Origin: Phytohabitans aurantiacus
GTDB lineage: Bacteria > Actinomycetota > Actinomycetes > Mycobacteriales > Micromonosporaceae
NCBI RefSeq assembly: GCF_027923225.1
Contig: NZ_BSDI01000004.1
Span: 1,528 to 65,527, forward strand
Direction of reading: 5' to 3'
DNA length: 64,000 nucleotides
Shown: positions 1 through 8,603 of the stretch, piece after piece
Layout of the letters: the number at the start of each line of letters is the position of its first letter
Numbering within the stretch: the stretch's first letter is position 1
Position numbers and translations under genes: made by a program
The notes under the pieces: model-generated
The model's input: the letters and a program-made list of their open reading frames with translations, nothing else
Databases searched by the model: none
What the model was told of the DNA's origin: nothing

Positions 1-240
1 CCGATAAGCCATGACCGGCTCCCGCCGCGCCGGGTCCGGCGAGGATTTCGGCTAGCTACCGCGGCCCTGCCCACCCCGACCAAGCCACCAAAACCCTCCC
101 GACCCGGCCCAGGCCGCCCCAAAGGATCGAAGAACAAGCATCCCCGAACCCGCCAACCCGTGATCAAGAAAGGCCGACCCGCCAACACCGGCCACCCCAA
201 ACGCCGCAACCCACCAGCCAACACCACCCAACAGCCTTAA
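1..240 (+). CDS. transposase, C-terminal end (partial at left edge)
   Basis: Reading from base 1 in frame 1 there is an open frame with no start in the window, ending at TAA 238-240 (79 residues visible). It contains a VRRGFR motif, then a Pro/Lys-rich tail with PSRPGPGRPKGSKNK around residues 33-47 and further KKGRP and HPKRRN basic patches. An AT-hook-like GRPKGSKN segment behind an 'RVRRGFR' stretch is the usual C-terminal tail of a family of actinobacterial transposases (family knowledge; recalled, not searched). The catalytic part lies outside the window, so intactness cannot be judged. The inverted and direct repeats just downstream (259-403) may belong to the same element or its insertion site. 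Confidence 0.6.
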   Translation, partial: PISHDRLPPRRVRRGFRLATAALPTPTKPPKPSRPGPGRPKGSKNKHPRTRQPVIKKGRPANTGHPKRRNPPANTTQQP

Positions 241-258
241 ATCCCCAGAGATTGCATG

Positions 259-315
259 GATCAAGGGCAAACACACGCGGAAAAGAGATCCAACCACGTG
301 CATTCGCCCTTGATC
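259..315. repeat. inverted repeat, 10-bp perfect arms
   Basis: GATCAAGGGC at 259-268 is matched by GCCCTTGATC at 306-315. The flanks TGCAT (253-257) and TGCAT (299-303) lie outside and inside the arms. It begins 18 bp after the transposase stop, so it could be an element end, a terminator for the transposase gene, or an unrelated intergenic repeat. Only one end of the element is in the window, so the matching terminal repeat cannot be checked. Confidence 0.5.
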
Positions 316-351
316 GGCGGGGAGAGCGCGCGGGGCGCGCGGCGCGCGCCC

Positions 352-403
352 GGAAAGCGCACGCCGCGCGGGAAGCGCACGCCGCGCGGAAAGCGCGCCG
401 CGC
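352..403. repeat. three tandem 16-18 bp GC-rich repeats
   Basis: Copies of GGAAAGCGCACGCCGCGC lie at 352-369 and (with one change, GGGAAG) at 370-387; a third copy at 388-403 has lost two bases. The preceding 320-350 is also almost pure GC and CG. The array ends only a few bases before the stop codon of the beta-helix gene on the minus strand. It has no spacers, so it is a simple tandem repeat, possibly made by slippage. Confidence 0.7.
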
Positions 404-409
404 GGGGAG

Positions 410-1480
410 CTATGGGTTGATGGCGGTTTTGGTGCCTTGCCAGGTGTTGCCGCGCCACACGTGACCGGGGTTGCCCTTGTGCCACGCCGCCACCGGCCCG
501 TACCCGCCGCACTTCGGGTGGAACTTCTTCCCGAACTGGTTGTCGATGTACCGGACGTTGCTGCTGTTCGGCCCGCCGCCGTACGTGCAGTATCCGCCCG
601 CCGTGTTGAACAGGTTGTTCTGCACGAGGACGTTCTTGATGACCGGCTCGTCGTACAGGGACAGTGCCGAAGAGCACCCCTGCTTGTCGGCGCCGACGTT
701 CGTCCGGCTGCACTCCAGGTTGTTGTGGATCAGGGTGATGTTCTGCCCGCCGTTGGCGCCCGCGGCAGCCTGGTGGGCGCCATCCGTGTACGTGAAGTCG
801 TGCACGTACGACTCTTTGATTGTCACGTTGTCACTCATGCTGATACCGGTGCCTGTATTGTGCACATGGCACCGGATACAGGTGAAGTTTGGACCACCGA
901 TCGCCGCCCTGTCCGGGCTCGCGTTGCCGGCGTCTTCCACCTCGACGTCGATGAGCGTGAGGTTCTGGAAGTCCCAGTCGGTCATGTACGACGCGTACAC
1001 CGAGCCGGTGACGTGCGACCGCTTGATGGTGACGTCCTTCGCCACGATTTTCAGGTCTTTGAAGCGGCAGCCGTCGAGCGTGATACCCGATTTGCGAATG
1101 TCGCCGTTGCAGTCCTTGAGTTTGACCCCGGTGTGCTTCCAGCCGGTGCAGTTCTCGTCGGGGAAGGCGGGGTACGGCGCGCAGACTTCCTTGTACTTGT
1201 CGGCACCCGACGCCGATTCGGTCTTGGCGGACGGCGAGGCGCTGGGAGTGGCCGATGCCGAGGGAGTGGGCGAGGGTGACGCGGAAGGGGTCGCCGCCGG
1301 CGTGCCACCTGTCGGGGAGGCGGACGAGGTCAGCGCCTCCGAGTCGGACGCCGCCCGCTCGCCGCCACCATCGGAGCCGGTCTGGCTGAGGATGGCGACG
1401 CCACCCACCCCGATCAGCACCAGCGCGCCCACGATGAGCGCCAGCCGGCTGCGGCCGATCTTTCTCAGGATGCTCTTCAC
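410..1480 (-). CDS. secreted/membrane-anchored right-handed beta-helix protein
   Basis: 356 residues. A basic N-terminus (KSILRKIGRSR) precedes one hydrophobic segment at about residues 13-31, so it is exported or anchored. Residues 35-90 are a Ser/Pro/Ala/Thr-rich linker with repeated 'PSASPSPTPSASATPSAS'-like units. The rest has short repeating turns with Asn and Gly (for example CRFKDLKIVAKDVTIKRS, NLTLIDVEVEDAGN, GISMSDNVTIKES), as expected of a right-handed parallel beta-helix of pectate-lyase type. Substrate is not evident. Cysteines are frequent in the C-terminal half, which fits an extracellular fold with disulfides. It starts at GTG with GGAGGTCT inside the end of the upstream acyltransferase gene, 3 nt away, so the two are probably translationally coupled. 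It may be a polysaccharide lyase or binding protein of the adjacent glycan locus (inference). Confidence 0.75.
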   Translation of the reverse strand: MKSILRKIGRSRLALIVGALVLIGVGGVAILSQTGSDGGGERAASDSEALTSSASPTGGTPAATPSASPSPTPSASATPSASPSAKTESASGADKYKEVCAPYPAFPDENCTGWKHTGVKLKDCNGDIRKSGITLDGCRFKDLKIVAKDVTIKRSHVTGSVYASYMTDWDFQNLTLIDVEVEDAGNASPDRAAIGGPNFTCIRCHVHNTGTGISMSDNVTIKESYVHDFTYTDGAHQAAAGANGGQNITLIHNNLECSRTNVGADKQGCSSALSLYDEPVIKNVLVQNNLFNTAGGYCTYGGGPNSSNVRYIDNQFGKKFHPKCGGYGPVAAWHKGNPGHVWRGNTWQGTKTAINP

Positions 1481-1483
1481 GTC

Positions 1484-2089
1484 TCAGACCTCCGAGAGCA
1501 GACCGTCGGACTCCATGTACTCGGCGCCGGTGCGCGGGCAGACGTATCGCCCGTCGCCCTTGGGCACGAGCGGCTCACCCGCCCGGCCCACCCAGCGCAC
1601 TCGCCTGGCCGGTACCCCGGCCACCAGCGCGAAGTCCGGAACGTCCTTGGTGACGACCGCACCGGCGGCGACGAGCGCCCACCGGCCGATCCGCACGGGC
1701 GCTACGCAGACGGCGCGGGCCCCGATCGCGGCTCCCTCGCCGATGGTGACGCCGACGGCGGTCCAGTCGTCGCCGCTCTTGAGGCGGCCGTCGGGTGTGA
1801 CGGCGCGCGGGTACTCATCGTTGGTGAGCACCGCCGCGGGGCCGATGAAGACACCGTCGGCGAGCTGTGCCGGCTCGTACACGAGCGCATAGTTTTGCAG
1901 CTTCACGTTGTGACCGAGGCGGACGCCGGGTCCGACGTAGGCGCCGCGCCCGATGACGCAGTCGTCACCGACGATGGCGTCTTCGCGGACCTGGGCCAGG
2001 TGCCAGACTTTCGTGCCGGCTCCGATCTGCGCTCGCGGGTCCACGTCGGCGCTCGGCGCGACCTGCGCACCGCCGTGCGGCTGAGTCAT
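1484..2089 (-). CDS. acyltransferase with hexapeptide repeats (WbpD/WlbB-like N-acetyltransferase)
   Basis: 201 residues from the ATG at 2089. That start is preferred to the ATG at 2098 because GGAAGG sits 9 nt before 2089. The protein is built of hexapeptide repeats ([IV]G.. pattern: AQIGAGTKVW, AIVGDDCVIG, AYVGPGVRLG, VFIGPAAVLTND) forming a left-handed beta-helix. The order 'KVWHLAQVREDAIVG', 'NVKLQNYALVYE' and 'VFIGPAAVLTNDEYPRA' is typical of the WbpD/WlbB family. These enzymes acetylate the 3-amino group of UDP-2-acetamido-3-amino-2,3-dideoxy-glucuronate (family knowledge). A matching Gfo/Idh oxidoreductase and aminotransferases lie just across the divergent intergenic region, which supports that pathway. 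Confidence 0.8.
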   Translation of the reverse strand: MTQPHGGAQVAPSADVDPRAQIGAGTKVWHLAQVREDAIVGDDCVIGRGAYVGPGVRLGHNVKLQNYALVYEPAQLADGVFIGPAAVLTNDEYPRAVTPDGRLKSGDDWTAVGVTIGEGAAIGARAVCVAPVRIGRWALVAAGAVVTKDVPDFALVAGVPARRVRWVGRAGEPLVPKGDGRYVCPRTGAEYMESDGLLSEV

Positions 2090-2336
2090 GTGGAACATCC
2101 TTCCAGCGGACAGGGCGGAACGGCCCGCGACAGCCTAGTAACGACCCCCATCCCCGGGGTGTCACCTAGCCGACGCGTTCACGCGTCCGGCCCGACAGAA
2201 CAGAAGGACCGGCCTGAAGGGAGCGAGTAACCGGCCGAAGGTACCGGTCCACGCGCCCTGCACTGCCGGATTTCCGTCACTGTCCTGGCTTCTCGCGCAG
2301 GTCAGGGGATAGCTTGACCTGCCGTACGCCTGCGCG

Positions 2337-3491
2337 GTGATGCCCCAGGCACAAGCCGATACCCACCCGAAATGGATATCTGTGACTTCAGCGAACGCCG
2401 AGCCCCTTGCCGCGAACGCCGAGCCGATCGGTGTCGCCGTCATCGGAGCCGGATACTGGGGCCCCAACCTCGTCCGTAACTTCCAGTCCGCAAGCGATTT
2501 CCGGCTGCGCTGGCTGTGCGACCTCGACGTCGACCGGGCCAAGCGCGTGCTGGGCGGGTACTCGACGGTGGAGACCACCGGTGAGCTCGCCACGGTCCTG
2601 GCAGACGACAAGGTCGACGCGGTGGCGATCGCCACACCAGCCGGCACCCACCTCGACGTCGCGATGGCCGCGTTGGCCGCTGGCAAGCACGTACTGGTGG
2701 AGAAGCCGCTCGCGGCGAGCCGTGAAGAGGGCGCCCGCCTAGTGGCGGAGGCGGACAAGCGCGGGCTGACGCTGATGTGCGACCACACGTACTGCTACAC
2801 GCCCGCCGTGCTACGCATCCGTGAGCTGCTGCACGCCGGCGAGCTGGGCGAGCTGCACTTCCTCGACTCCGTGCGGATCAACCTGGGCCTGGTGCAGCGC
2901 GACATCGACGTGCTGTGGGACCTGGCGCCGCACGACCTGTCGATCCTCGACTTCGTGCTGCCGCCCGGCGTGGCTCCGGTCGCGGTGGCCGCGCACGGCG
3001 CCGACGGCATCGGCGCCGGGCGGGCGTGTGTGGCGTACCTGACGTTGCAGCTCAACACGGGCGCCATCGCCCACATCCACGTCAACTGGCTCTCGCCGGT
3101 CAAGGTGCGCACCACGATCATCGGCGGGGCGAAGCGGACCCTGGTCTGGGACGACCTGAACCCTTCGCAGCGACTCTCGCTCTTCGACCGTGGCGTCGAC
3201 GTGGCCACCTCCGACGAGATCGGCGACGAGCTGCGGCGCGACATGCTTGTCTCGTACCGCTCGGGCGACATGGTGGCGCCGGCACTCACCGAGCGTGAGG
3301 CGCTGCGCACGATGGTCGAGGAGTACGCCCGCGCGATCCGCACCGGCACCCCGGCCCTGACCGACGGGCGTTCCGGCCTGCGGGTGCTGTCGATCCTGGA
3401 AGCGGCGTCGCAGAGCCTGGCCAATGGCGGCACGATGGTTGGCTTGAACGAGGAACGGGCCGACTTGAACGAGGGATGGGAGCAGCGGTGA
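2337..3491 (+). CDS. Gfo/Idh/MocA family NAD(P)-dependent oxidoreductase (WlbA/WbpB-like)
   Basis: Up to 384 residues. The Rossmann motif VAVIGAGYWGPNLVRNF starts near residue 32, so the first 30 residues are poorly founded and the in-frame GTG at 2382 (VTSANAE) is a likely alternative start. The conserved EKP motif of the family (VLVEKPLA) is near residue 122. A beta-sheet substrate domain follows and carries the 'HDLSILDFVL' segment with its His. WlbA/WbpB enzymes oxidise C3 of UDP-N-acetyl-glucosaminuronate with NAD. The neighbours (acyltransferase at 1484, aminotransferases at 4453 and 6247) provide the following steps. It is first in a run of genes overlapping by 4 bases, evidently one operon. 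Confidence 0.8.
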   Translation: MMPQAQADTHPKWISVTSANAEPLAANAEPIGVAVIGAGYWGPNLVRNFQSASDFRLRWLCDLDVDRAKRVLGGYSTVETTGELATVLADDKVDAVAIATPAGTHLDVAMAALAAGKHVLVEKPLAASREEGARLVAEADKRGLTLMCDHTYCYTPAVLRIRELLHAGELGELHFLDSVRINLGLVQRDIDVLWDLAPHDLSILDFVLPPGVAPVAVAAHGADGIGAGRACVAYLTLQLNTGAIAHIHVNWLSPVKVRTTIIGGAKRTLVWDDLNPSQRLSLFDRGVDVATSDEIGDELRRDMLVSYRSGDMVAPALTEREALRTMVEEYARAIRTGTPALTDGRSGLRVLSILEAASQSLANGGTMVGLNEERADLNEGWEQR

Positions 3492-4456
3492 GCTCGGCAG
3501 TGGAGATCGAGGGCGCCAAGGCGCTGGTCACGGGCGGTGCCGGCACGATCGGCTCGCACGTGGTCGACGAGCTGGTTCGCGGGGGCGCGGCCGAGATCGT
3601 GGTACTGGACAACTTCGTCCGCGGCCGCAAGGAAAACCTTGCCTGGGCGACCGAGCACGGCAACGTGACCGTGGTCGAGGGCGACATCCGGCACGCGGCG
3701 CTGGTGCACGACCTGACGCGCGGCAAGGACCTGGTCTTCCACCTCGCCGCGATCCGCATCACACAGTGCGCCGAGGAGCCCCGGCTCGCCAACGAGGTAC
3801 TGGTCGACGGCACCTTCAACGTGGTGGAGGCGGCCGCGGCGGCTGAGGTGCGCAAGGTGATCGCGTCGTCGTCGGCGTCGGTGTACGGGCTGGCCGAGGA
3901 GTTTCCGACGACCGAGCGCCACCACCCGTACAACAACGACACGTTCTACGGGGCGGCCAAGGCGTTCAACGAGGCCATGCTGCGCAGCTTCCACAGCATG
4001 TCCGGCCTCGACTACGTAGCGCTGCGCTACTTCAACGTGTACGGCCCGCGGATGGACGTGCACGGCCTGTACACCGAGGTGCTGATCCGCTGGATGGAGC
4101 GCATCGAGTCGGGCACGCCGCCGCTGATCCTCGGTGACGGCCTCCAGACGATGGACTTCGTGCACGTGGCCGATATCGCGCGCGCCAACATCCTGGCGGC
4201 GCGCGCCGACGCGACCGACGAGGTGTTCAACATCGCGAGCGGCGCCGAGACCAGCCTCAAGGAGCTGGCGCAGGCGCTGAGCGAGGTCATGAAGTCCGAC
4301 CTGCCGCCCGAGCACGGGCCGGCGCGCGCGGTCAACGGCGTCACCCGCCGCCTCGCCGACACCAGCACCGCCGCCGACCGGCTCGGCTTCCGCGCCGAGA
4401 TCAGCCTGCACGACGGCCTCCAGGGCCTCGTCGACTGGTGGCGGGGCCAGCGGTGA
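3488..4456 (+). CDS. NAD-dependent epimerase/dehydratase (extended SDR, UDP-sugar)
   Basis: 322 residues from the GTG at 3488, which overlaps the previous TGA in a GTGA arrangement and is preferred to an in-frame ATG 12 bases upstream. It has the Rossmann glycine motif TGGAGTIG at about 12-19, the extended-SDR segment SSSASVYG, and a YxxxK active site (YGAAK). 'ALRYFNVYGPRMD' is the usual substrate-side motif of UDP-glucose 4-epimerase relatives. The exact sugar cannot be told. It could be a C4 epimerase or a decarboxylase-type SDR acting on the uronate made by its neighbours. Confidence 0.85.
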   Translation: MSSAVEIEGAKALVTGGAGTIGSHVVDELVRGGAAEIVVLDNFVRGRKENLAWATEHGNVTVVEGDIRHAALVHDLTRGKDLVFHLAAIRITQCAEEPRLANEVLVDGTFNVVEAAAAAEVRKVIASSSASVYGLAEEFPTTERHHPYNNDTFYGAAKAFNEAMLRSFHSMSGLDYVALRYFNVYGPRMDVHGLYTEVLIRWMERIESGTPPLILGDGLQTMDFVHVADIARANILAARADATDEVFNIASGAETSLKELAQALSEVMKSDLPPEHGPARAVNGVTRRLADTSTAADRLGFRAEISLHDGLQGLVDWWRGQR

Positions 4457-5592
4457 CGGATAGGCGCATCCCGGTCATGATTCCGATGCTGGGCGAGGAA
4501 GAGGCCCAGGCGGCGGCCGACGCTGTCCGCTCGGGGTGGGTGGCGCAGGGCCCGCGAGTCGCGGAGTTCGAGCGGCGCTTCGCGGCCGCTGTCGGCGCGG
4601 AGCACGGTGTTGCCGTCAGTTCCTGCACGACCGCACTTCACCTTGCCTTGGTACTGCTGGAAGTGGGCCCAGGCGACGAGGTGATCGTGCCGTCGCTGTC
4701 GTTCATCGCCACCGCCAACGCGGTCCGCTACGTCGGCGCGACCCCGGTCTTCGCCGACGTCGACCTCGCCACCGGCAACGTGACCGTGGAGACCGTCGAC
4801 GCGGTACGCACTCCGCGCACCCGGGCGGTGATCGCGGTACACCAGGGTGGCGTGCCCTTCGACGTGGTGGCCCTGCGCGGCGCGGCCGCGTCGTGGGGCG
4901 TGGCTCTCGTCGAAGACGCCGCCTGTGCCGCGGGCTCGACCGCGTACGGCCAGCCGGTGGGCAGCGGCGCGGCGATCGCGGCCTGGTCCTTCCACCCGCG
5001 CAAGCTGATCACCACCGGCGAGGGCGGCATGGTGACCGTCGACGGTGCCGACCAGGCCACCCGGCTGAAGCGGCTCCGCGAGCACGGCATGAACGTGTCC
5101 GCCGCTGACCGGCACGCGAGCGCCCAGCCGATCCTCGAGGCGTACCTGGAGACCGGCTACAACTACCGCATGACAGACATCCAGGCCGCCGTTGGCCTGG
5201 TACAGCTCGACCGCCTGGCCGGGATCATCGCGCAGCGGCGTGCGCTCGCCGCGCGGTACCAGGAGATGCTGGCGGGCCTCGACGGCGCGATCCCGGTCCG
5301 CGACCCGGCCTACGGCGAGACCAATTACCAGTCTTTTTGGGTGTTGCTGACGCCCGAGTTCGGCGCGAGCCGTGACGAGGTGCTGGCGGAGCTTGCCGGG
5401 CAGGGCGTGTCAGCGCGGCGCGGCATCATGGCCGCGCACCTGGAGCCCGCGTACGAAGATGTCGCCCCGCCGGCGCTGCCCGTGACCGAGCGACTGACCC
5501 GCGATTCCCTGATCCTCCCGCTGCACCACGCGCTCACCGAAGGCGACCAGGAGCACATCGTCGGCGTGCTGCGCAAGCTGGCCGGACGATGA
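4453..5592 (+). CDS. DegT/DnrJ/EryC1/StrS family sugar aminotransferase
   Basis: 379 residues from the GTG at 4453 (GTGA overlap with the previous stop). It is a PLP enzyme of fold type I. 'SSCTTALHLAL' is the PLP-phosphate binding region, 'DEVIVPSLSFIATANAV' the typical N-terminal signature, 'VEDAACAAGS' carries the PLP-ring Asp, and 'WSFHPRKLITTGEGGMV' the Schiff-base Lys. 'GYNYRMTDIQAAVGLVQLDRL' is the family's C-terminal signature. It transfers an amino group, normally from glutamate, to a keto nucleotide sugar. The next gene is a NeuD/PglD-type acyltransferase overlapping by ATGA, suggesting that this amine is acylated next. Confidence 0.9.
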   Translation: MTDRRIPVMIPMLGEEEAQAAADAVRSGWVAQGPRVAEFERRFAAAVGAEHGVAVSSCTTALHLALVLLEVGPGDEVIVPSLSFIATANAVRYVGATPVFADVDLATGNVTVETVDAVRTPRTRAVIAVHQGGVPFDVVALRGAAASWGVALVEDAACAAGSTAYGQPVGSGAAIAAWSFHPRKLITTGEGGMVTVDGADQATRLKRLREHGMNVSAADRHASAQPILEAYLETGYNYRMTDIQAAVGLVQLDRLAGIIAQRRALAARYQEMLAGLDGAIPVRDPAYGETNYQSFWVLLTPEFGASRDEVLAELAGQGVSARRGIMAAHLEPAYEDVAPPALPVTERLTRDSLILPLHHALTEGDQEHIVGVLRKLAGR

Positions 5593-6263
5593 GAGACCTG
5601 GTCATCGTCGGGGCGGGCGGGTTCGCCCGCGAGACCGCCGCGGCTGTCCAGGCGCTCAACGACGTCCGGCCCACATGGCGGCTGCTCGGCTTCCTCGACG
5701 ACAACCGCGTGCTGTACGGCACCCGGGTCTCCGGCGTGCCGGTACTGGGCAGCAGCGCGCGCCTGCCGGACTACCCGGACGCGGCGGTACTCGTCTGCGT
5801 CGGCAACCCGCGTGACCCGCTGGTGCGCGCCCGGGTGGTCGACCGTCTGGGGCTGCCCGCCGACCGGTACGCGACGCTGGTGCACCCGGCCGCCCACGTC
5901 GGCGCCGGCAGCCTGGTCGGGCCGGGCACGGTGCTACTCGCGGGCGTCACGCTCACCGCGGACGTCACCGTCGACGCGCACGTGGCCGTGATGCCGCAGG
6001 TGGTGCTCACCCACGACGACCGGGTCGAATCCTTCGCGACGATCGCGTCCGGCGTGCGCCTCGGCGGTGGCGTCACGATCCGGCGCGGCGCGTACCTGGG
6101 TGCCGGCGCGCTGGTGCGCGAGGCGCTGACGGTGGGCGCGCGATCGCTTGTCGGCATGGGCTCGGTGGTACTGGCCGACGTACCGCCCGGTGAGGTCTGG
6201 GCCGGCAACCCAGCACGTTTTTTGCGGAGAGTTGAGGCAGAACAGCATGATCCCGCTCGTTGA
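5589..6263 (+). CDS. NeuD/PglD-type sugar acyltransferase
   Basis: 224 residues, starting at the ATG overlapping the previous TGA. The N-terminal half has the small Rossmann-like module seen in NeuD/PglD/VioB proteins (DLVIVGAGGFARETAAAV at 3-20; GFLDDNR near 37), which binds the UDP-sugar. The C-terminal half has hexapeptide repeats (HVGAGSLVGPG, TVDAHVAVMPQVVLTHDD, YLGAGALVREAL) that form the acetyl-CoA-binding left-handed beta-helix. 'LTHDD' carries the usual catalytic His. It ends in 'WAGNPARFLR', a common tail for sugar acetyltransferases. It should act on the amine made by the aminotransferase at 4453. Confidence 0.85.
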   Translation: MRDLVIVGAGGFARETAAAVQALNDVRPTWRLLGFLDDNRVLYGTRVSGVPVLGSSARLPDYPDAAVLVCVGNPRDPLVRARVVDRLGLPADRYATLVHPAAHVGAGSLVGPGTVLLAGVTLTADVTVDAHVAVMPQVVLTHDDRVESFATIASGVRLGGGVTIRRGAYLGAGALVREALTVGARSLVGMGSVVLADVPPGEVWAGNPARFLRRVEAEQHDPAR

Positions 6264-7347
6264 CCTGGCCGCGGCCCACGCCGAGGTGGCCGAAGAGGTG
6301 GAGGCCGGCTTCAAGCGGGTCATCGCCGGCACCGCGTTCATCGGCGGCACCGAGGTGACCGCTTTCGAGGAGGAGTACGCGGCCTTCTCGGAGATCGAGC
6401 ACTGCGTCGGGGTGGCCAACGGCACCGACGCGGTCGAGCTCGCGCTGCGGGCCGTCGGGGTGGGGCCGGGCGACGAGGTGATCCTGCCGGCCAACACGTT
6501 CATCGCCACGGCGGAGGCGGTGGCCCGTGCGGGCGGGCGGGTGGTGCTCGTCGACTGCGACCCGACCACGTACCTGATCGACGTCGACGCGGCGCTCGCC
6601 GCCGTCACGCCGGCGACCCGCGCGATCGTGCCCGTGCACCTGTACGGGCAGCTCGCCGAGGTCGAACGCCTCCACGAAGGACTCGCCGGCACCGACGTGG
6701 CGATCGTCGAAGACGCCGCACAGTGCCAGGGCGCCACCCGGAACGGGCGCGGGGCGGGCGTCGCCGGGATCGCGGCTACCAGCTTCTACCCCGGCAAGAA
6801 CCTCGGCGCTTACGGCGACGCGGGCGCGGTCGTCACCACCAGCGCCGACCTGGCTTTGACGGTACGCACGATCGCGAACCACGGCGGCCTCACCAAGTAC
6901 GCGCACGATCTGGTCGGCGTCAACAGCCGGCTCGACGGGCTCCAGGCCGTGGTGCTGCGGGCGAAGCTCGCTCGGCTGGCCGGCTGGAACGAGCTCCGGC
7001 GCGCCGCCGCCGCCCGGTACGACGAACTGCTGGCGCCCTTGGACGTGGTGCGGCCGGTCACGCTCGACGGCAACGTGCACGTCTGGCACATCTACTGCGT
7101 GCGGATTCCCGGCGGGCGGCGTGACGAGGTGCTCGCGGCGCTCAACGCGGCGCGCATCGGTGCCGGCATCCACTACCCTGTGCCGGTGCACCTGACCGGT
7201 GCGTTCGCCGACCTCGGGTACCGGTTGGGCGATTTCCCGCACGCTGAGCGGGCGGCTGATGAATTGCTCTCGCTGCCGATCTACCCTCAGATCACCGCTG
7301 ACCAGCAGGATCGCGTGGTCCGGGAGCTGGCCGCCGCACTCGGCTGA
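6247..7347 (+). CDS. DegT/DnrJ/EryC1/StrS family sugar aminotransferase (second copy)
   Basis: 366 residues. The start is taken at the ATG 6247, where 'MIPLVDLAAAHAEV' begins exactly as in the family; the longer upstream frame lies within the previous gene. Motifs are 'GVANGTDAVELAL' (phosphate binding), 'DEVILPANTFIATAEAV', 'IVEDAAQCQGA' and 'ATSFYPGKNLGAYGDAG' with the PLP Lys. It is more like WlbC/WbpE and FdtB enzymes than the copy at 4453. With the WlbA-like and WlbB-like genes it could give UDP-2-acetamido-3-amino uronate (inference). It overlaps the previous gene by 17 bases. Confidence 0.9.
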   Translation: MIPLVDLAAAHAEVAEEVEAGFKRVIAGTAFIGGTEVTAFEEEYAAFSEIEHCVGVANGTDAVELALRAVGVGPGDEVILPANTFIATAEAVARAGGRVVLVDCDPTTYLIDVDAALAAVTPATRAIVPVHLYGQLAEVERLHEGLAGTDVAIVEDAAQCQGATRNGRGAGVAGIAATSFYPGKNLGAYGDAGAVVTTSADLALTVRTIANHGGLTKYAHDLVGVNSRLDGLQAVVLRAKLARLAGWNELRRAAAARYDELLAPLDVVRPVTLDGNVHVWHIYCVRIPGGRRDEVLAALNAARIGAGIHYPVPVHLTGAFADLGYRLGDFPHAERAADELLSLPIYPQITADQQDRVVRELAAALG

Positions 7348-7358
7348 GGGATCAGTAC

Positions 7359-8603
7359 ATGTACGTGACGCTGCGGGACCGCCCTGGCGAGGACGCTTCA
7401 CCGTCCGGCCAGGCGGTCGCGCGGCGTGTCTCGTCGACGGTCGTACTGCTCGGCATCGTCAGCCTGCTCACCGACGTGTCGTCCGAGATGGTCGCCTCGA
7501 TCATGCCGCTGTACCTGACCGCGGTGATCGGGCTCAGCCCCGTCGCGTACGGCTTCTGGGACGGCATCTACCAGGGCATCAGCGCCGTCGTGCGGATCGC
7601 CGGCGGATACGCCGCCGACCGCCGCCAGCGCCCCAAGCTGGTGGCCATCATCGGGTACGGGGTGTCCGCGCTCAGCCGGATCGCGATGCTGCCCGTGCAG
7701 GGATTCCTGGCGATCTCGGCGATCACCACCGCCGACCGCCTCGGCAAGGGCGTGCGCACCGCACCCCGTGACGCGCTGATCGCCGCCTCCTCCGACCCGC
7801 GCACCCTCGGCCGCTCGTTCGGCGTGCACCGGGCGCTCGACACGACCGGCGCCGCGCTCGGGCCACTCGTGGCGTTCGCCCTGCTCTGGGCGGTACCGGG
7901 CTCGTACGACTCGGTGTTCGTGGTCTCGTTCGCGTTCGCGATCGCGGGTGTGGCGGTACTGGTGCTGCTGGTGCCGAACATGCGCACCGCCACCGCGGCG
8001 GCCCGCGTGGGGCTGCGCCGGGTGAGCCGTGAGCTTGCCGGGCCTGCGCTGCGCCGCCCGCTGATCGCCAGCGGCCTGCTGGGTGTACTGACGGTCGGCG
8101 ACGGGTTCATCTACCTGTCCCTTCAGGACCGTGACGACTTCGCCGCTCTCTACTTCCCGCTGCTGTACGTCGGCACCAACGCGGTGTACCTGAGCCTCGC
8201 GGTGCCTTTCGGGCGCCTCGCCGACCGGGTCGGACGCGCCCGGGTCCTCGTCGCGGGACACGTCGCGCTGCTGTCGGGATACCTGCTCGCCGCCCGCCCG
8301 TCCGGCGGCCTGGCCACCACACTGGCCGTACTCGCGCTGCTGGGCATGTTCTACGCAGCGACCGACGGCGTACTGGCCGCGCTCGTGAGCCGGCTGGTCC
8401 CCGCCGAGACCCGCGGCACCGGTATCGCGGCGGCGCAGACGGTGGTCGCGCTGTCGCGCTTCGGGGCGTCACTTGGCTTCGGTCTACTGTGGGCGTTCAT
8501 GGGTCGCGGTTCGGCGCTGTTGCTCGTGGCCGCCCTGCTCGCCGCCGCCATTCCGGTCGCAGCGTGGCTGCTGCGCGGCATCCCGAGGGAGGCGCCGGCA
8601 TGA
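7359..8603 (+). CDS. major facilitator superfamily transporter
   Basis: 414 residues with about 11-12 hydrophobic segments. 'GFWDGIYQGISAVVRIAGGYAADRRQRPKL' gives the MFS motif A region (G...AD[RK]..RRP) between helices 2 and 3, and 'VPFGRLADRVGRARVL' is its repeat in the second half. GAGGG lies 8 nt before the ATG. It sits inside the sugar operon and overlaps the next gene by ATGA. It may export a small molecule or resemble the YjhB/YnfM-type efflux carriers; the substrate is unknown and a role in glycan export is only suggested by position. Confidence 0.85.
   Translation: MYVTLRDRPGEDASPSGQAVARRVSSTVVLLGIVSLLTDVSSEMVASIMPLYLTAVIGLSPVAYGFWDGIYQGISAVVRIAGGYAADRRQRPKLVAIIGYGVSALSRIAMLPVQGFLAISAITTADRLGKGVRTAPRDALIAASSDPRTLGRSFGVHRALDTTGAALGPLVAFALLWAVPGSYDSVFVVSFAFAIAGVAVLVLLVPNMRTATAAARVGLRRVSRELAGPALRRPLIASGLLGVLTVGDGFIYLSLQDRDDFAALYFPLLYVGTNAVYLSLAVPFGRLADRVGRARVLVAGHVALLSGYLLAARPSGGLATTLAVLALLGMFYAATDGVLAALVSRLVPAETRGTGIAAAQTVVALSRFGASLGFGLLWAFMGRGSALLLVAALLAAAIPVAAWLLRGIPREAPA

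Noticed and set aside
352..403. Possible CRISPR array
   Set aside because: The repeats are tandem and unspaced, only 16-18 bp, and no cas genes are nearby.
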